This document shows, piece by piece, positions 1-6,321 of a DNA stretch of 10,527 nt. This stretch comes from Actinomycetota bacterium. Its GTDB lineage: Bacteria > Actinomycetota > Actinomycetes > Nanopelagicales > Nanopelagicaceae. Below the pieces are notes generated by a model, which was not told where the DNA came from, made no database searches, and was given only the letters and a program-made list of their open reading frames with translations. Every line of letters begins with the position of its first letter. Within the stretch, counting starts at the first letter, position 1. The translations under genes and the position numbers were made by a program. The stretch is taken from assembly GCA_009701945.1 (NCBI GenBank), contig WLJF01000011.1:1-10527 (forward strand), in the 5' to 3' direction.

Positions 1-1595
1 GAGAAGCGCTTCTGCCCAACAAACTTAGTTTGCAAGAAAGATTCGAAAGCTTCTGCGCTATTGAGTTTACGCAAAATACGTATCTGCTCTTCGCGTTCGA
101 TAGATGGTAGACCTACTTCGATATGTTGTTGCATCCACTGACGTTCTTCAGGGTTTGAGATATGCATATATTCGACACCGATAGATCGGCAATATGAATC
201 ACGCAAAACTCCAAGAATTTTGCGTAGTGGAAGGAATGGTTTTCCACCGAATCCACCTGTTGCAAATTCGCGATCAAGATCCCAAAGCGTGAGTCCGTGC
301 GTCACAACGTCTAGGTCAGGGTGAGTGCGTTGCACATAAACAAGAGGATCAATATCTGCCATGAGATGGCCCCAGGTGCGATAAGCCTGGATAAGTTGCT
401 GAACGCGAGCCGTCTTATCGATTTCATCATCTTTGGTGAAGGCAAAATCAGATGCCCAACGAATTGGCTCGTATGGAATACGCAACGCTGTGAAAATTTC
501 GTCATAGAAATTATCTGCACCAAGTAGGTATTCATTGATGCGCTTTAAGAAATCTCCTGATTGCGCACCTTGAATAACTCGGTGGTCATATGTACTGGTG
601 AGCGTGATGACCTTGCTAATAGCCATGCGGGCAAGGGTTGCTTCACTCGCACCCTGGAATTCGGCAGGGTAATCCATAGCGCCAACGCCGATAATCAATC
701 CCTGACCTTGAACGAGACGGGGAACCGAGTGAACAGTTCCAATAGTTCCTGGGTTTGTGAGAGACACAGTTGTTCCTGCGTAATCTTCAACTGTCAGCGT
801 TCCACCGCGAGCTTTCTTCACAATCTCTTCATAGGCGACCCAGAACTGACCGAAATCAAGTTCTTCGCAACCCTTGATTGATGGAACAAGTAGTTGACGA
901 GTTCCATCCGGCTTTGCCAAGTCGATGGCAATACCTAAATTGATATGTTCTGGTTTTCCAAGAGCAGGCTTTCCTTCGAGTTCACCATAAAAGGCATTCA
1001 TCTCTGGCATTGCACGAAGTGCCTTGATCATTGCGTAGGCAATGAGATGAGTGAATGAAACTTTTCCACCGCGTGTTCGCTTGAGATGGTTATTGATAAC
1101 AATTCTGTTATCAATCATCAACTTGGCAGGAATTGCGCGCACTGATGTTGCTGTTGGAACTGTCAGCGATGCTTCCATGCTCTGCACAACACGAGCTGCC
1201 ACTCCGCGAATTGGTTCCAGAGTTGAGGCGCTCTGTGTTGCAAGAGTTGGAATAGGTTTTGCAACTGGCTGTGCTGGTGTTGCAGGAGCTGCATTGACGT
1301 TACGAACAACAGGTTGTGTCTGCACGGGTGCGGCAACAACAGGAGCTGCAGGTGTTGGTGCAGCAGGTGCAGTGCCAGGCATTGAAATATTAGGTGGAGT
1401 TACAGTTTTCGGAGTTGGCGGAGTTCCACCTTTTGGTGCGCCAGAAACCGGTGCACTCGTAGTTCCTGCTTGAGGATTATTCTGGAAGTGGGTAATCCAC
1501 TCAGGTGGAACGGAGGTTGGATCGGCTTGATATCGCTCGAACATTTCTTCGACGAGCCAATCATTTGCGCCGAAGTCCTGACCTGATTGCGACAC
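1..1595 (-). CDS. kgd: Multifunctional 2-oxoglutarate dehydrogenase/decarboxylase (Kgd/OdhA), N-terminal part, cut by window edge
   Basis: This is the fused E1-E2 component of actinobacterial 2-oxoglutarate metabolism. It converts 2-oxoglutarate towards succinyl-CoA or succinic semialdehyde in the TCA cycle, in the cytoplasm. The first 531 residues are visible by translating the minus strand. Residues about 6-37 are the short E1-type N-terminal segment (ANDWLVEEMFERY). Residues about 40-115 form a Pro/Ala/Thr-rich linker. Residues about 120-355 are an E2-type acyltransferase domain ending in DHRVIQGA (337-344, His338). The E1 dehydrogenase part begins near 365 (AYRTWGHLMADIDPL, then IGVEYMHI). 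No lipoyl domain precedes the E2 part, as expected for this family. The start is GTG at 1595: AAAGGAG lies 6 nt upstream, and the N-terminal motif begins immediately after it. The full protein is usually above 1,200 residues, so the thiamine-diphosphate-binding half lies outside the window. Confidence 0.96.
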   Translation of the reverse strand, partial: MSQSGQDFGANDWLVEEMFERYQADPTSVPPEWITHFQNNPQAGTTSAPVSGAPKGGTPPTPKTVTPPNISMPGTAPAAPTPAAPVVAAPVQTQPVVRNVNAAPATPAQPVAKPIPTLATQSASTLEPIRGVAARVVQSMEASLTVPTATSVRAIPAKLMIDNRIVINNHLKRTRGGKVSFTHLIAYAMIKALRAMPEMNAFYGELEGKPALGKPEHINLGIAIDLAKPDGTRQLLVPSIKGCEELDFGQFWVAYEEIVKKARGGTLTVEDYAGTTVSLTNPGTIGTVHSVPRLVQGQGLIIGVGAMDYPAEFQGASEATLARMAISKVITLTSTYDHRVIQGAQSGDFLKRINEYLLGADNFYDEIFTALRIPYEPIRWASDFAFTKDDEIDKTARVQQLIQAYRTWGHLMADIDPLVYVQRTHPDLDVVTHGLTLWDLDREFATGGFGGKPFLPLRKILGVLRDSYCRSIGVEYMHISNPEERQWMQQHIEVGLPSIEREEQIRILRKLNSAEAFESFLQTKFVGQKRF

Positions 1596-1601
1596 TGAGC
1601 G

Positions 1602-1608
1602 CTCCTTT
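1602..1608 (-). promoter_or_regulatory. Ribosome-binding site fixing the GTG start of kgd
   Basis: AAAGGAG on the minus strand ends 6 nt before the GTG at 1595. There is no ATG nearby that would preserve the conserved N-terminus, so this strong Shine-Dalgarno decides the start codon. Confidence 0.8.
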
Positions 1609-1632
1609 GCAAATTCCAGTATTTTCAGGCTA

Positions 1633-1661
1633 AGACTATCGGCTGCGAGAGCGCGAGTTAA
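1633..1661 (-). promoter_or_regulatory. Predicted sigma-70-type promoter of kgd
   Basis: On the minus strand, TTAACT (1661-1656) is followed by a 17-nt spacer and TAGTCT (1638-1633). This fits the actinobacterial TANNNT -10 pattern, with four of six -35 positions matching TTGACA. Transcription would begin near 1626, giving a leader of about 30 nt before the GTG start, which contains the AAAGGAG ribosome-binding site. It is a pattern match only; no regulator site was recognised. Confidence 0.5.
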
Positions 1662-1722
1662 ATGGCTTTAAGGGCTAGATATCGCGAGATTGCGCACATT
1701 TTCAACGGTCATAACCCGTCCT

Positions 1723-1739
1723 CTGCCTTCGAAAGGCGG
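1723..1739 (+). other. Short hairpin in the leader/promoter region of the SDR gene
   Basis: CTGCCTT, a CGA loop and AAGGCGG can form a 7-bp stem with one T-G wobble (on the plus-strand transcript), ending about 30 bp before the ATG of the dehydrogenase. No T-run follows, so it does not look like an intrinsic terminator. It may be a 5'-leader structure or chance. The rest of the kgd-SDR gap shows no convincing plus-strand -10 box and no RNA gene. Confidence 0.35.
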
Positions 1740-1768
1740 GGTATCCCAAACTTTGAGAGAGTTGGTTC

Positions 1769-2524
1769 ATGTCATCTCAGAGCATCCGCCCGCTTGCGAT
1801 TATCACCGGTGGAAGTCGCGGTCTTGGGTTTGAGGTCTCAAAGGCGCTCACTTTGCAAGGTTTCGATATTGCGCTGATTGCAAAAGATGACCAACGTCTG
1901 GAAGCTGCTGCAAAACTTATTCGCGAGGCAGATCGTTATCACAACGGAGTGTCCACCTCACATATATCAACATTTACATGCGATCTTGAACAACCAGATC
2001 TAGTGCGAAAGCTGATTGATTCACTTAAGCAATCACTTGCTACTCCATCAGTCTTAATTCTCGCCCATGGGGTTATGAGCGAGAAGATGTCTAAGACTTT
2101 GAAAACTAATGACGCTGAATGGCGACGCGTGATGGCGATCAATCTCGACTCTGTTTTCCAACTCGTAAATGGGATTGCGCCCGCGATGGCAGATGCTCGT
2201 AACGGCCGTGTCATTATCTTCTCTGCCTGTCTCGGCAGAATGTCAGGACCTGGAAATGCAGGTGGACTTGCCCCATATCGAATTAGCAAAGCGGGAGTTA
2301 ATGCATTAGTTCGTAACCTCGCACATGAGACTGGTCTTGGTGCACGCGGATTCCTAGTCGATGCAACATGTCCAAATCATTCACGGACCGATATGGGCGG
2401 TCCCGATGCGCCTCGTTCTGCGGAAGAAGGTGCAGCGACTGCAATTTGGCTCGCAATCAGGCCATTCAACGCGGGAGATGTAACGGGAGTTCTCTGGGAG
2501 GACAAGCAAGTTGTTGAATGGTGA
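1769..2524 (+). CDS. Short-chain dehydrogenase/reductase (SDR) family oxidoreductase
   Basis: This is a 251-residue classical SDR, a cytoplasmic NAD(P)(H)-dependent oxidoreductase of unknown substrate. The Rossmann dinucleotide motif TGGSRGLG is at residues 13-20, followed by CDL (71-73) for adenine contact and LAHGVM (98-103) in place of the usual NNAG. The catalytic tetrad reads N125 (AINLDSVF), S152, Y170 and K174 (YRISK). The basic K39 after the second strand hints at NADP(H). The C-terminal part resembles carbonyl-reductase-like SDRs (RTDMGGPDAPRSAEEGA), but the usual CPGxVRTD loop reads CPNHSRTD, which is odd next to the substrate pocket. The start is ATG 1769 because an in-frame stop lies at 1754; GAGAG 7 nt upstream is a weak Shine-Dalgarno. 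It is divergent from kgd and convergent with the next gene. Family assignment is firm; substrate is unknown. Confidence 0.92.
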   Translation: MSSQSIRPLAIITGGSRGLGFEVSKALTLQGFDIALIAKDDQRLEAAAKLIREADRYHNGVSTSHISTFTCDLEQPDLVRKLIDSLKQSLATPSVLILAHGVMSEKMSKTLKTNDAEWRRVMAINLDSVFQLVNGIAPAMADARNGRVIIFSACLGRMSGPGNAGGLAPYRISKAGVNALVRNLAHETGLGARGFLVDATCPNHSRTDMGGPDAPRSAEEGAATAIWLAIRPFNAGDVTGVLWEDKQVVEW

Positions 2525-2539
2525 TGCGTATCCGCATCA
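2522..2539. terminator. Palindrome built from two convergent stop codons; candidate bidirectional terminator
   Basis: TGATGCG, TATC, CGCATCA is a perfect 7-bp inverted repeat with a 4-nt loop. Its left TGA is the stop of the SDR gene and its right TCA is the reverse complement of the TGA stop of the convergent membrane-protein gene. A hairpin between convergent genes suggests transcription termination in both directions, but there is no T-rich tail on either side, so the strength is uncertain. Confidence 0.5.
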
Positions 2540-2944
2540 GCCTTCATTCTTAGCAATAGTGAAGGCAAAATAGAGCGTTGGTATAGCAAGGGCAAGAATG
2601 ATTATTGCGCCGATGTAGAAGGCCCCTTGAATCTGATAGTAAGCAACTCCCAATGCAATTAAGTTCGACAAGATTGCTGGAGATCTCCCGTAATTCTTAC
2701 CCCGCACATATCCTCGGCCTGCAGCAAAAAGTCCGATGGCACCCAGAATTGCAAATGAAATCTCGCCCAATAGCGGAGCGACTTCCTCATTTTCATGGGT
2801 AAAGCTAAAGAAGACTAGCCATAAACCTAGGGCGAGCACGATTGCCGATTCAATATAGAGAAGGGTTGCCACCGTTGAACGGTGTGGTGACTTGCCGGAA
2901 TCATCCTTGCTTGTGGATTCACCAGACCCAGATTTATTTGGCAT
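2537..2944 (-). CDS. Small actinobacterial integral membrane protein, function unknown
   Basis: A 135-residue protein with a polar, Ser/Lys/Asp-rich N-terminus (1-24) and four predicted transmembrane helices at about 26-48, 58-78, 88-106 and 108-130. A basic loop, RGYVRGKNYGRSPAI (77-91), joins helices 2 and 3. That loop resembles small actinobacterial membrane proteins with an Arg-rich, Trp/Tyr-Ala/Gly-Arg-x-Pro-Ala loop, which have no assigned function; this is recollection, not a search. It ends 12 bp from the SDR stop and is divergent from the GGDEF-like gene, with a 42-bp gap. No Shine-Dalgarno precedes ATG 2944, but TAAAGT lies 7 nt upstream, compatible with a leaderless message. No catalytic motif is visible, so I assign no function. 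Confidence 0.8.
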   Translation of the reverse strand: MPNKSGSGESTSKDDSGKSPHRSTVATLLYIESAIVLALGLWLVFFSFTHENEEVAPLLGEISFAILGAIGLFAAGRGYVRGKNYGRSPAILSNLIALGVAYYQIQGAFYIGAIIILALAIPTLYFAFTIAKNEG

Positions 2945-2951
2945 AGGCCGG

Positions 2952-2957
2952 ACTTTA
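2952..2957 (-). promoter_or_regulatory. Candidate -10 box of a leaderless transcript for the membrane-protein gene
   Basis: TAAAGT (fits TANNNT) on the minus strand is separated by 7 nt from ATG 2944, placing the expected transcription start at or next to the start codon. No Shine-Dalgarno is present. No good -35 hexamer was found. Confidence 0.4.
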
Positions 2958-2986
2958 TCAGCCGCCTGGGATTCATTCTTGTTCCG

Positions 2987-3463
2987 ATGACATTTTCACA
3001 TGATGGTTTGCGAGATTCATTGACGCACCTAGCCGCACCACCATACTTCTATGAAAATCTTCGCCGAGATTTAGCGACGGCAGAAAGAAATCGAAGCCGA
3101 GTCACACTCATTCGTTTCCAGATATTTCCAACTGATCAGAACGTAGAAAGTGATGATGATGAAGATAATCCAGTGCAGCAATCATATTATGAGGTTGCAA
3201 TTCTTTCCTTTGCTGAAATTCTGAAAAGAAACATTAGGGTGGAAGATCTTTGTGCACGCCTGGGAAGATTTGAGTTCACTCTAATTTTGCGAGCTGGGCA
3301 CGATGTAGCAGACACTCTCTCTAAGCGAGTGCTACATCAATGGAGAAATGATCTATTCATTTGCAAGTCGTCATACACCTCAGCCGTTCGTGGTGAGAGT
3401 TCGCTGGAGCTTCTTAATCGCCTTGATAACCAAGAGTTACAAGGGTTGACTGAAAGTAGTTGA
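2987..3463 (+). CDS. Stand-alone degenerate GGDEF-domain protein, predicted catalytically inactive, with intact I-site motif
   Basis: The 158-residue protein is essentially one GGDEF domain with no membrane segment or partner domain. DSLTHL (10-15) corresponds to the DxLTGL start of diguanylate cyclases. RVEDLCARLGRFEF (84-97) aligns with the RxxD-x5-GGDEF signature, and SSLELLNRLDNQ (138-149) with the C-terminal saeeLlxrAD segment. The signature is degraded to GRFEF (93-97), losing the third-position acid. The metal-binding Asp strand is replaced by RFQIF (43-47), and the ND-GH-GD region by an acidic stretch, VESDDDEDNP. The inhibitory-site RxxD (84-87) keeps its exact 5-residue spacing. I infer no cyclase activity but possible cyclic-di-GMP binding. 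It sits 70 bp upstream of tadA on the same strand, suggesting a pilus-linked regulatory role. Start ATG 2987; its Shine-Dalgarno is poor. Confidence 0.75.
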   Translation: MTFSHDGLRDSLTHLAAPPYFYENLRRDLATAERNRSRVTLIRFQIFPTDQNVESDDDEDNPVQQSYYEVAILSFAEILKRNIRVEDLCARLGRFEFTLILRAGHDVADTLSKRVLHQWRNDLFICKSSYTSAVRGESSLELLNRLDNQELQGLTESS

Positions 3464-3520
3464 ACACCTAATCAATCCACATGCACTCAATTTCCCCAGA
3501 TAAAGATGTCAGAGAGGTCC

Positions 3521-3526
3521 TACCTT
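3521..3526 (+). promoter_or_regulatory. Candidate -10 box of a leaderless transcript for tadA
   Basis: TACCTT fits TANNNT and ends 7 nt before ATG 3534, so transcription could start at the start codon. The only purine-rich stretch (AGAGAGG, 3511-3517) is too far upstream, 16 nt, for a good ribosome-binding site. No clear -35 box was seen. Confidence 0.35.
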
Positions 3527-3533
3527 CTCGGCT

Positions 3534-4523
3534 ATGGAAACGATGGATCCCGACGTTGTCTTTGGACCGATTGCACATCTCATCGCTGACCCAAATGTAG
3601 AAGAAATCTGGATCAATTCACCGCAAAGAATCTTTGTAGCCCGAGGGGGCAAGAGCCAACTCATCAATCTCGTACTTACATCAGAAGCCGTCAGAGACCT
3701 TGTAGATAGAACTCTCATATGGAGTGGAAGACGGTTGGATCTATCTCAACCTTTTGTTGACGCGCGATTACCTGATGGAAGTCGTCTTCATGTCGCCATT
3801 CCTGAGGTTACCGCTGAGCACTGGGCAGTAAATATACGCAAGCATATTATGCGCCAGAAATCTCTCAATGAATTAGCGTCGCTGGGAGTCATGACAAAAG
3901 GAATTGCAGACGAACTTTCCGAAGCGGTCAAGACCGGAAGAAATATCCTCATAAGTGGCGGCACGCAAGCAGGTAAAACCACTCTTCTTAATGCACTCAT
4001 TTCAGAAACACCACTTGCTCAACGGGTAATCACTATCGAAGAAGTATTTGAACTTCAACCGCGAGTTCCAGACCTCATTCAGATGCAGACCCGTGGACCC
4101 AATCTTCAAGGCGAGGGAGAAATCACACTTCGGCAACTGATTAAGGAGGCTCTACGTATGCGCCCTTCACGAATCATTGTTGGAGAAGTTCGACAAGCGG
4201 AAGCTTTAGATCTCTTACTTGCTCTCAACTCGGGCCTACCTGGGATGGGCACTTTGCACGCCAATTCTGCTCGTGACGCGATTACGAAGTTGCAAACTCT
4301 TCCACTTCTGGCTGGAGAGAACATTTCTCACAAATTTATTGCACCGACTGTTGCATCAGCAATAGACCTGGTGGTGCAAGTCTCTCTTGCAAACAATGGA
4401 ACTCGAAGAATTACAGAAGTATCAAGAGTAACTGGCCGGTATGAAAATGATCGAGTGGAAATAGAAAATGTATGGCGTTGGAATGGGGAGAATTACGAGC
4501 GGGGATTGGGGTCCATGCTTTGA
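3534..4523 (+). CDS. tadA: Tad/Flp pilus assembly ATPase TadA (CpaF family, type II/IV secretion motor)
   Basis: This is the hexameric cytoplasmic ATPase that powers pilin assembly at the TadB/TadC platform. In 329 residues it shows the N-terminal CpaF-type segment (DPNVEEIWINSPQRIFV, 19-35; FVDARLPDGSRLHV, 74-87). Walker A is GGTQAGKT (142-149), slightly off the common GGTGSGKT. The Asp-box equivalent is TIEEVFEL (167-174), with Glu replacing the usual Asp. Walker B is RIIVGEVR (213-220, Glu218) and the His box is GTLHANSARDA (239-249, His242). It lacks the roughly 100-residue N-terminal extension of longer CpaF proteins, so it is a compact form. The frame is open only back to 3504, with no earlier ATG, GTG or TTG; the second ATG at 3543 is an alternative. 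It is the first core gene of the Tad operon and overlaps or abuts tadB. Confidence 0.95.
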   Translation: METMDPDVVFGPIAHLIADPNVEEIWINSPQRIFVARGGKSQLINLVLTSEAVRDLVDRTLIWSGRRLDLSQPFVDARLPDGSRLHVAIPEVTAEHWAVNIRKHIMRQKSLNELASLGVMTKGIADELSEAVKTGRNILISGGTQAGKTTLLNALISETPLAQRVITIEEVFELQPRVPDLIQMQTRGPNLQGEGEITLRQLIKEALRMRPSRIIVGEVRQAEALDLLLALNSGLPGMGTLHANSARDAITKLQTLPLLAGENISHKFIAPTVASAIDLVVQVSLANNGTRRITEVSRVTGRYENDRVEIENVWRWNGENYERGLGSML

Positions 4524-5266
4524 TAGAGAAAATCACCTTTAGCAAAGAAACCATGACCTCCCTTATGTTCGTATTTGCAGCATTCCTTATTTCATTAATT
4601 TTTTCGCATTCGACAATGATCGCAATTTCATTTGCTCTTTTCGTGGCGATTTTTACCTTGATTGCCAAGCGGAGTAGTGATTCGAAGCGGAAGTCAGCTA
4701 TCCATAGTGCATGTCCTGAATTAATCGACATCCTTATTTCTGGCGTGCAGTCCGGACTATCAATCAACGAATGTCTTGCTGGCTTAGCGTTACGAGGACC
4801 TGAAATCTTGAGGACCGATTTTGAATATTTCGCTGAAAATCTCTACTCCGAGGGCAATTTCAGTAAGGCTCTTATAGAAGTGAAAGAATCAATTGCTCAT
4901 CCCAGCTTCGATTTGATAATTGAAGCCCTCCTAATTGCCAGAGAATTAGGGGGTGCGGAATTGCTTAATATATTGCGCTTACTATCAAAGTTTATCCGTG
5001 AGGATTTATCGCTTCGCAGGGAAATTGAAGTAAAACAAAGCTGGATTAAAAACTCAGCACATTTGTCCGCAGCAGCACCCTGGATACTTCTCCTACTCCT
5101 ATCAACTCAGCCATCTACGTCACAGGCATTCTCAACACCCACTGGTGTTCTAATTCTTGGCACAGGACTGGGTCTTACGGCGGTCGCCTACTTTTGGATG
5201 AATTCTCTCAGCCGAATTCCTGCTCCAAATCGCATATTCATAGATCTGCCCTCAAGGAGACAATGA
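4520..5266 (+). CDS. tadB: Tad pilus inner-membrane platform protein TadB (T2SF/GspF domain)
   Basis: One of two paired platform proteins anchoring the TadA motor in the membrane. Two hydrophobic segments lie near the N-terminus, encoded at about 4556-4660. A cytoplasmic T2SF-type helical domain follows (CPELIDILISGVQSGLSINE ... LLIARELGGAELLNILRLLS). Two C-terminal membrane helices end the protein (AAAPWILLLLLSTQP; TGVLILGTGLGLTAVAYFWM). The start is uncertain. TTG 4520 overlaps the tadA stop as TTGA, with GGGG 8 nt upstream. ATG 4553 would begin directly at the first membrane helix, as in many TadB proteins. ATG 4472 would overlap tadA by 52 bp and is least likely. It ends in an ATGA overlap with tadC. 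Family assignment rests on the T2SF pattern, membrane topology and gene order. Confidence 0.88.
   Translation: MIEKITFSKETMTSLMFVFAAFLISLIFSHSTMIAISFALFVAIFTLIAKRSSDSKRKSAIHSACPELIDILISGVQSGLSINECLAGLALRGPEILRTDFEYFAENLYSEGNFSKALIEVKESIAHPSFDLIIEALLIARELGGAELLNILRLLSKFIREDLSLRREIEVKQSWIKNSAHLSAAAPWILLLLLSTQPSTSQAFSTPTGVLILGTGLGLTAVAYFWMNSLSRIPAPNRIFIDLPSRRQ
5254..5259 (+). promoter_or_regulatory. Ribosome-binding site that fixes the tadC start
   Basis: AAGGAG lies inside the end of tadB, 3 nt before ATG 5263 and 6 nt before ATG 5266. It supports a start at the ATGA junction rather than the longer open frame beginning at 5194. Confidence 0.75.
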
Positions 5267-6063
5267 TGCGGAATTCTCTTTCAGTTACAGCTCTTGTATT
5301 GATTCCCGTGTTCTTCTTGCTTGCCGACGATTTTTCGTGGGAAAAATCAATTTTAAGACACATCATGAAAATAAGAGATCGAACGAATGTCCGAGAGAAA
5401 TTGATTGAACTTGGGTACACAAGTGAGCGTAGCTACGAGAATTTCCGCATCCGTCAATTAATTCTCATATGTCTTCTTCTTTCTACAGAATTTATCGCAT
5501 CTGTTGTCATCAATCTCTCTGCACTTTCTCTTGTTCTCCTAGCATTACTATCTGTATTTTCCGTGGTTCTCTTTACAGAGCAAAGTTTGAGTAACGAGTT
5601 AAAGAATCATCGAGAATCTATTGAATCTGATTTTCCTGCAATAATTGAGGCATTAACACTTGCCCTTTCGGCAGGAGAGTCACCACTCACTTCTATGCGT
5701 CGTATATCTGCACGAGGCCAGGGAGCCTTAGTGAAGGAATTTTCAAAAGTAATCGAGTCGGTAACGGAAGGCAATCCATTTGCTTCTGCACTTGATTCAA
5801 TGGGACGGAGAATCCAATCAATTACGATCCGTCGATTTGTTGATTCAGTTGTAATTGCAATAACACGTGGCGCCCCGCTAATTGATGTGCTTCATAGCCA
5901 TGCTCGTGAAGCTCGGGACGGCCAACGCAATCAAGTTCTTGCAGCTGCTGCAAAGGCAGAGCTCTCGATGATGATCCCCGTCGTGTTTCTAATTCTGCCA
6001 ATTTCCATTCTTTTTGCGCTCTGGCCATCACTCTCAAATTTAAACCTATTCGCCCAAAACTAG
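5263..6063 (+). CDS. tadC: Tad pilus inner-membrane platform protein TadC (T2SF/GspF domain)
   Basis: The second platform subunit, about 266 residues. An N-terminal hydrophobic segment (VTALVLIPVFFLLA) is followed by a basic cytoplasmic loop and two membrane helices (LILICLLLSTEFIASVVINL; LSLVLLALLSVFSVVLF). The T2SF domain follows (SDFPAIIEALTLALSAGESP ... GNPFASALDSMGRR ... RRFVDSVVIAITRGAPLIDV), then a final hydrophobic helix (MMIPVVFLILPISILFALWP), the usual end of TadC. The start is ATG 5263, overlapping the tadB stop as ATGA, with AAGGAG at 5254-5259. The adjacent ATG 5266 has better spacing (6 nt) and differs by one residue. A longer frame back to 5194 lies inside tadB and is not credible. 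Together with TadA and TadB this completes the motor-platform set. Confidence 0.9.
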   Translation: MMRNSLSVTALVLIPVFFLLADDFSWEKSILRHIMKIRDRTNVREKLIELGYTSERSYENFRIRQLILICLLLSTEFIASVVINLSALSLVLLALLSVFSVVLFTEQSLSNELKNHRESIESDFPAIIEALTLALSAGESPLTSMRRISARGQGALVKEFSKVIESVTEGNPFASALDSMGRRIQSITIRRFVDSVVIAITRGAPLIDVLHSHAREARDGQRNQVLAAAAKAELSMMIPVVFLILPISILFALWPSLSNLNLFAQN

Positions 6064-6081
6064 TAAAGAAAGAGGAATGCA

Positions 6082-6321
6082 ATGAATGAAGTAATCGCAA
6101 TCAAAATGGCAGCTGTAACAACGTATTTTACTATCCGAATTCTGGAATTTAAGAAGTCGAGGTTTTATAAGGCATTCAGTGATGATCGAGGCGATGTGCC
6201 AGGATGGGTTTTGGTTGTATTGATGACAACTGGGTTAGTGACAGCTCTGTGGACAATTGCCGCTCCTCGACTCACTGCAATTCTCAAGAACTCTCTCGAT
6301 GCTATGAATGGTATTCGGTAG
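6082..6321 (+). CDS. Short Flp-pilin-like one-helix protein of the Tad cluster
   Basis: A 79-residue protein with a polar/basic N-terminal part, the motif DDRGDVPGW (34-42) and one hydrophobic helix (about 42-61, WVLVVLMTTGLVTALWTIAA), then a short C-terminal tail. Size, topology and position right after tadC match the Flp pilin slot. The leader is unlike a standard class III prepilin, however: it has DRG directly before the helix but no Glu at +5 after the Gly, and it carries PGW instead. Similar DRGDVPGWVL proteins occur in actinobacterial Tad loci as I recall; no search was run. AGAGGA about 6 nt before ATG 6082 supports the start. It could be the major pilin with a divergent processing site or a membrane-anchored accessory protein. 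Confidence 0.72.
   Translation: MNEVIAIKMAAVTTYFTIRILEFKKSRFYKAFSDDRGDVPGWVLVVLMTTGLVTALWTIAAPRLTAILKNSLDAMNGIR

Noticed and set aside
1051..1473. Plus-strand open frame of 140 residues, rich in Gly/Ala/Val
   Set aside because: It is antisense to the Pro/Ala/Thr-rich linker of kgd; the composition is a mirror of that low-complexity coding sequence, and the minus strand encodes a clear Kgd protein.
1939..2289. Minus-strand open frame inside the SDR gene
   Set aside because: The plus strand carries all SDR motifs; this frame has no recognisable motif and no ribosome-binding site.
2541..2565. CCTTCA ... TGAAGG hairpin as a terminator
   Set aside because: Six-bp stem with a 13-nt loop lying within the last codons of the membrane-protein gene, without a T-run; the adjacent 2522-2539 palindrome is the better candidate and this one may be chance.
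5194..5262. N-terminal extension of tadC
   Set aside because: It lies wholly within tadB in another frame, has no prepilin or membrane feature, and AAGGAG with an ATGA junction marks the start at 5263.
6204..6320. N-terminal extension of the first tadE-like gene
   Set aside because: This part overlaps the Flp-like gene in another frame and is Cys/Ser-rich out-of-frame sequence; the GTG at the TAGTG junction gives a normal TadE-like N-terminus.
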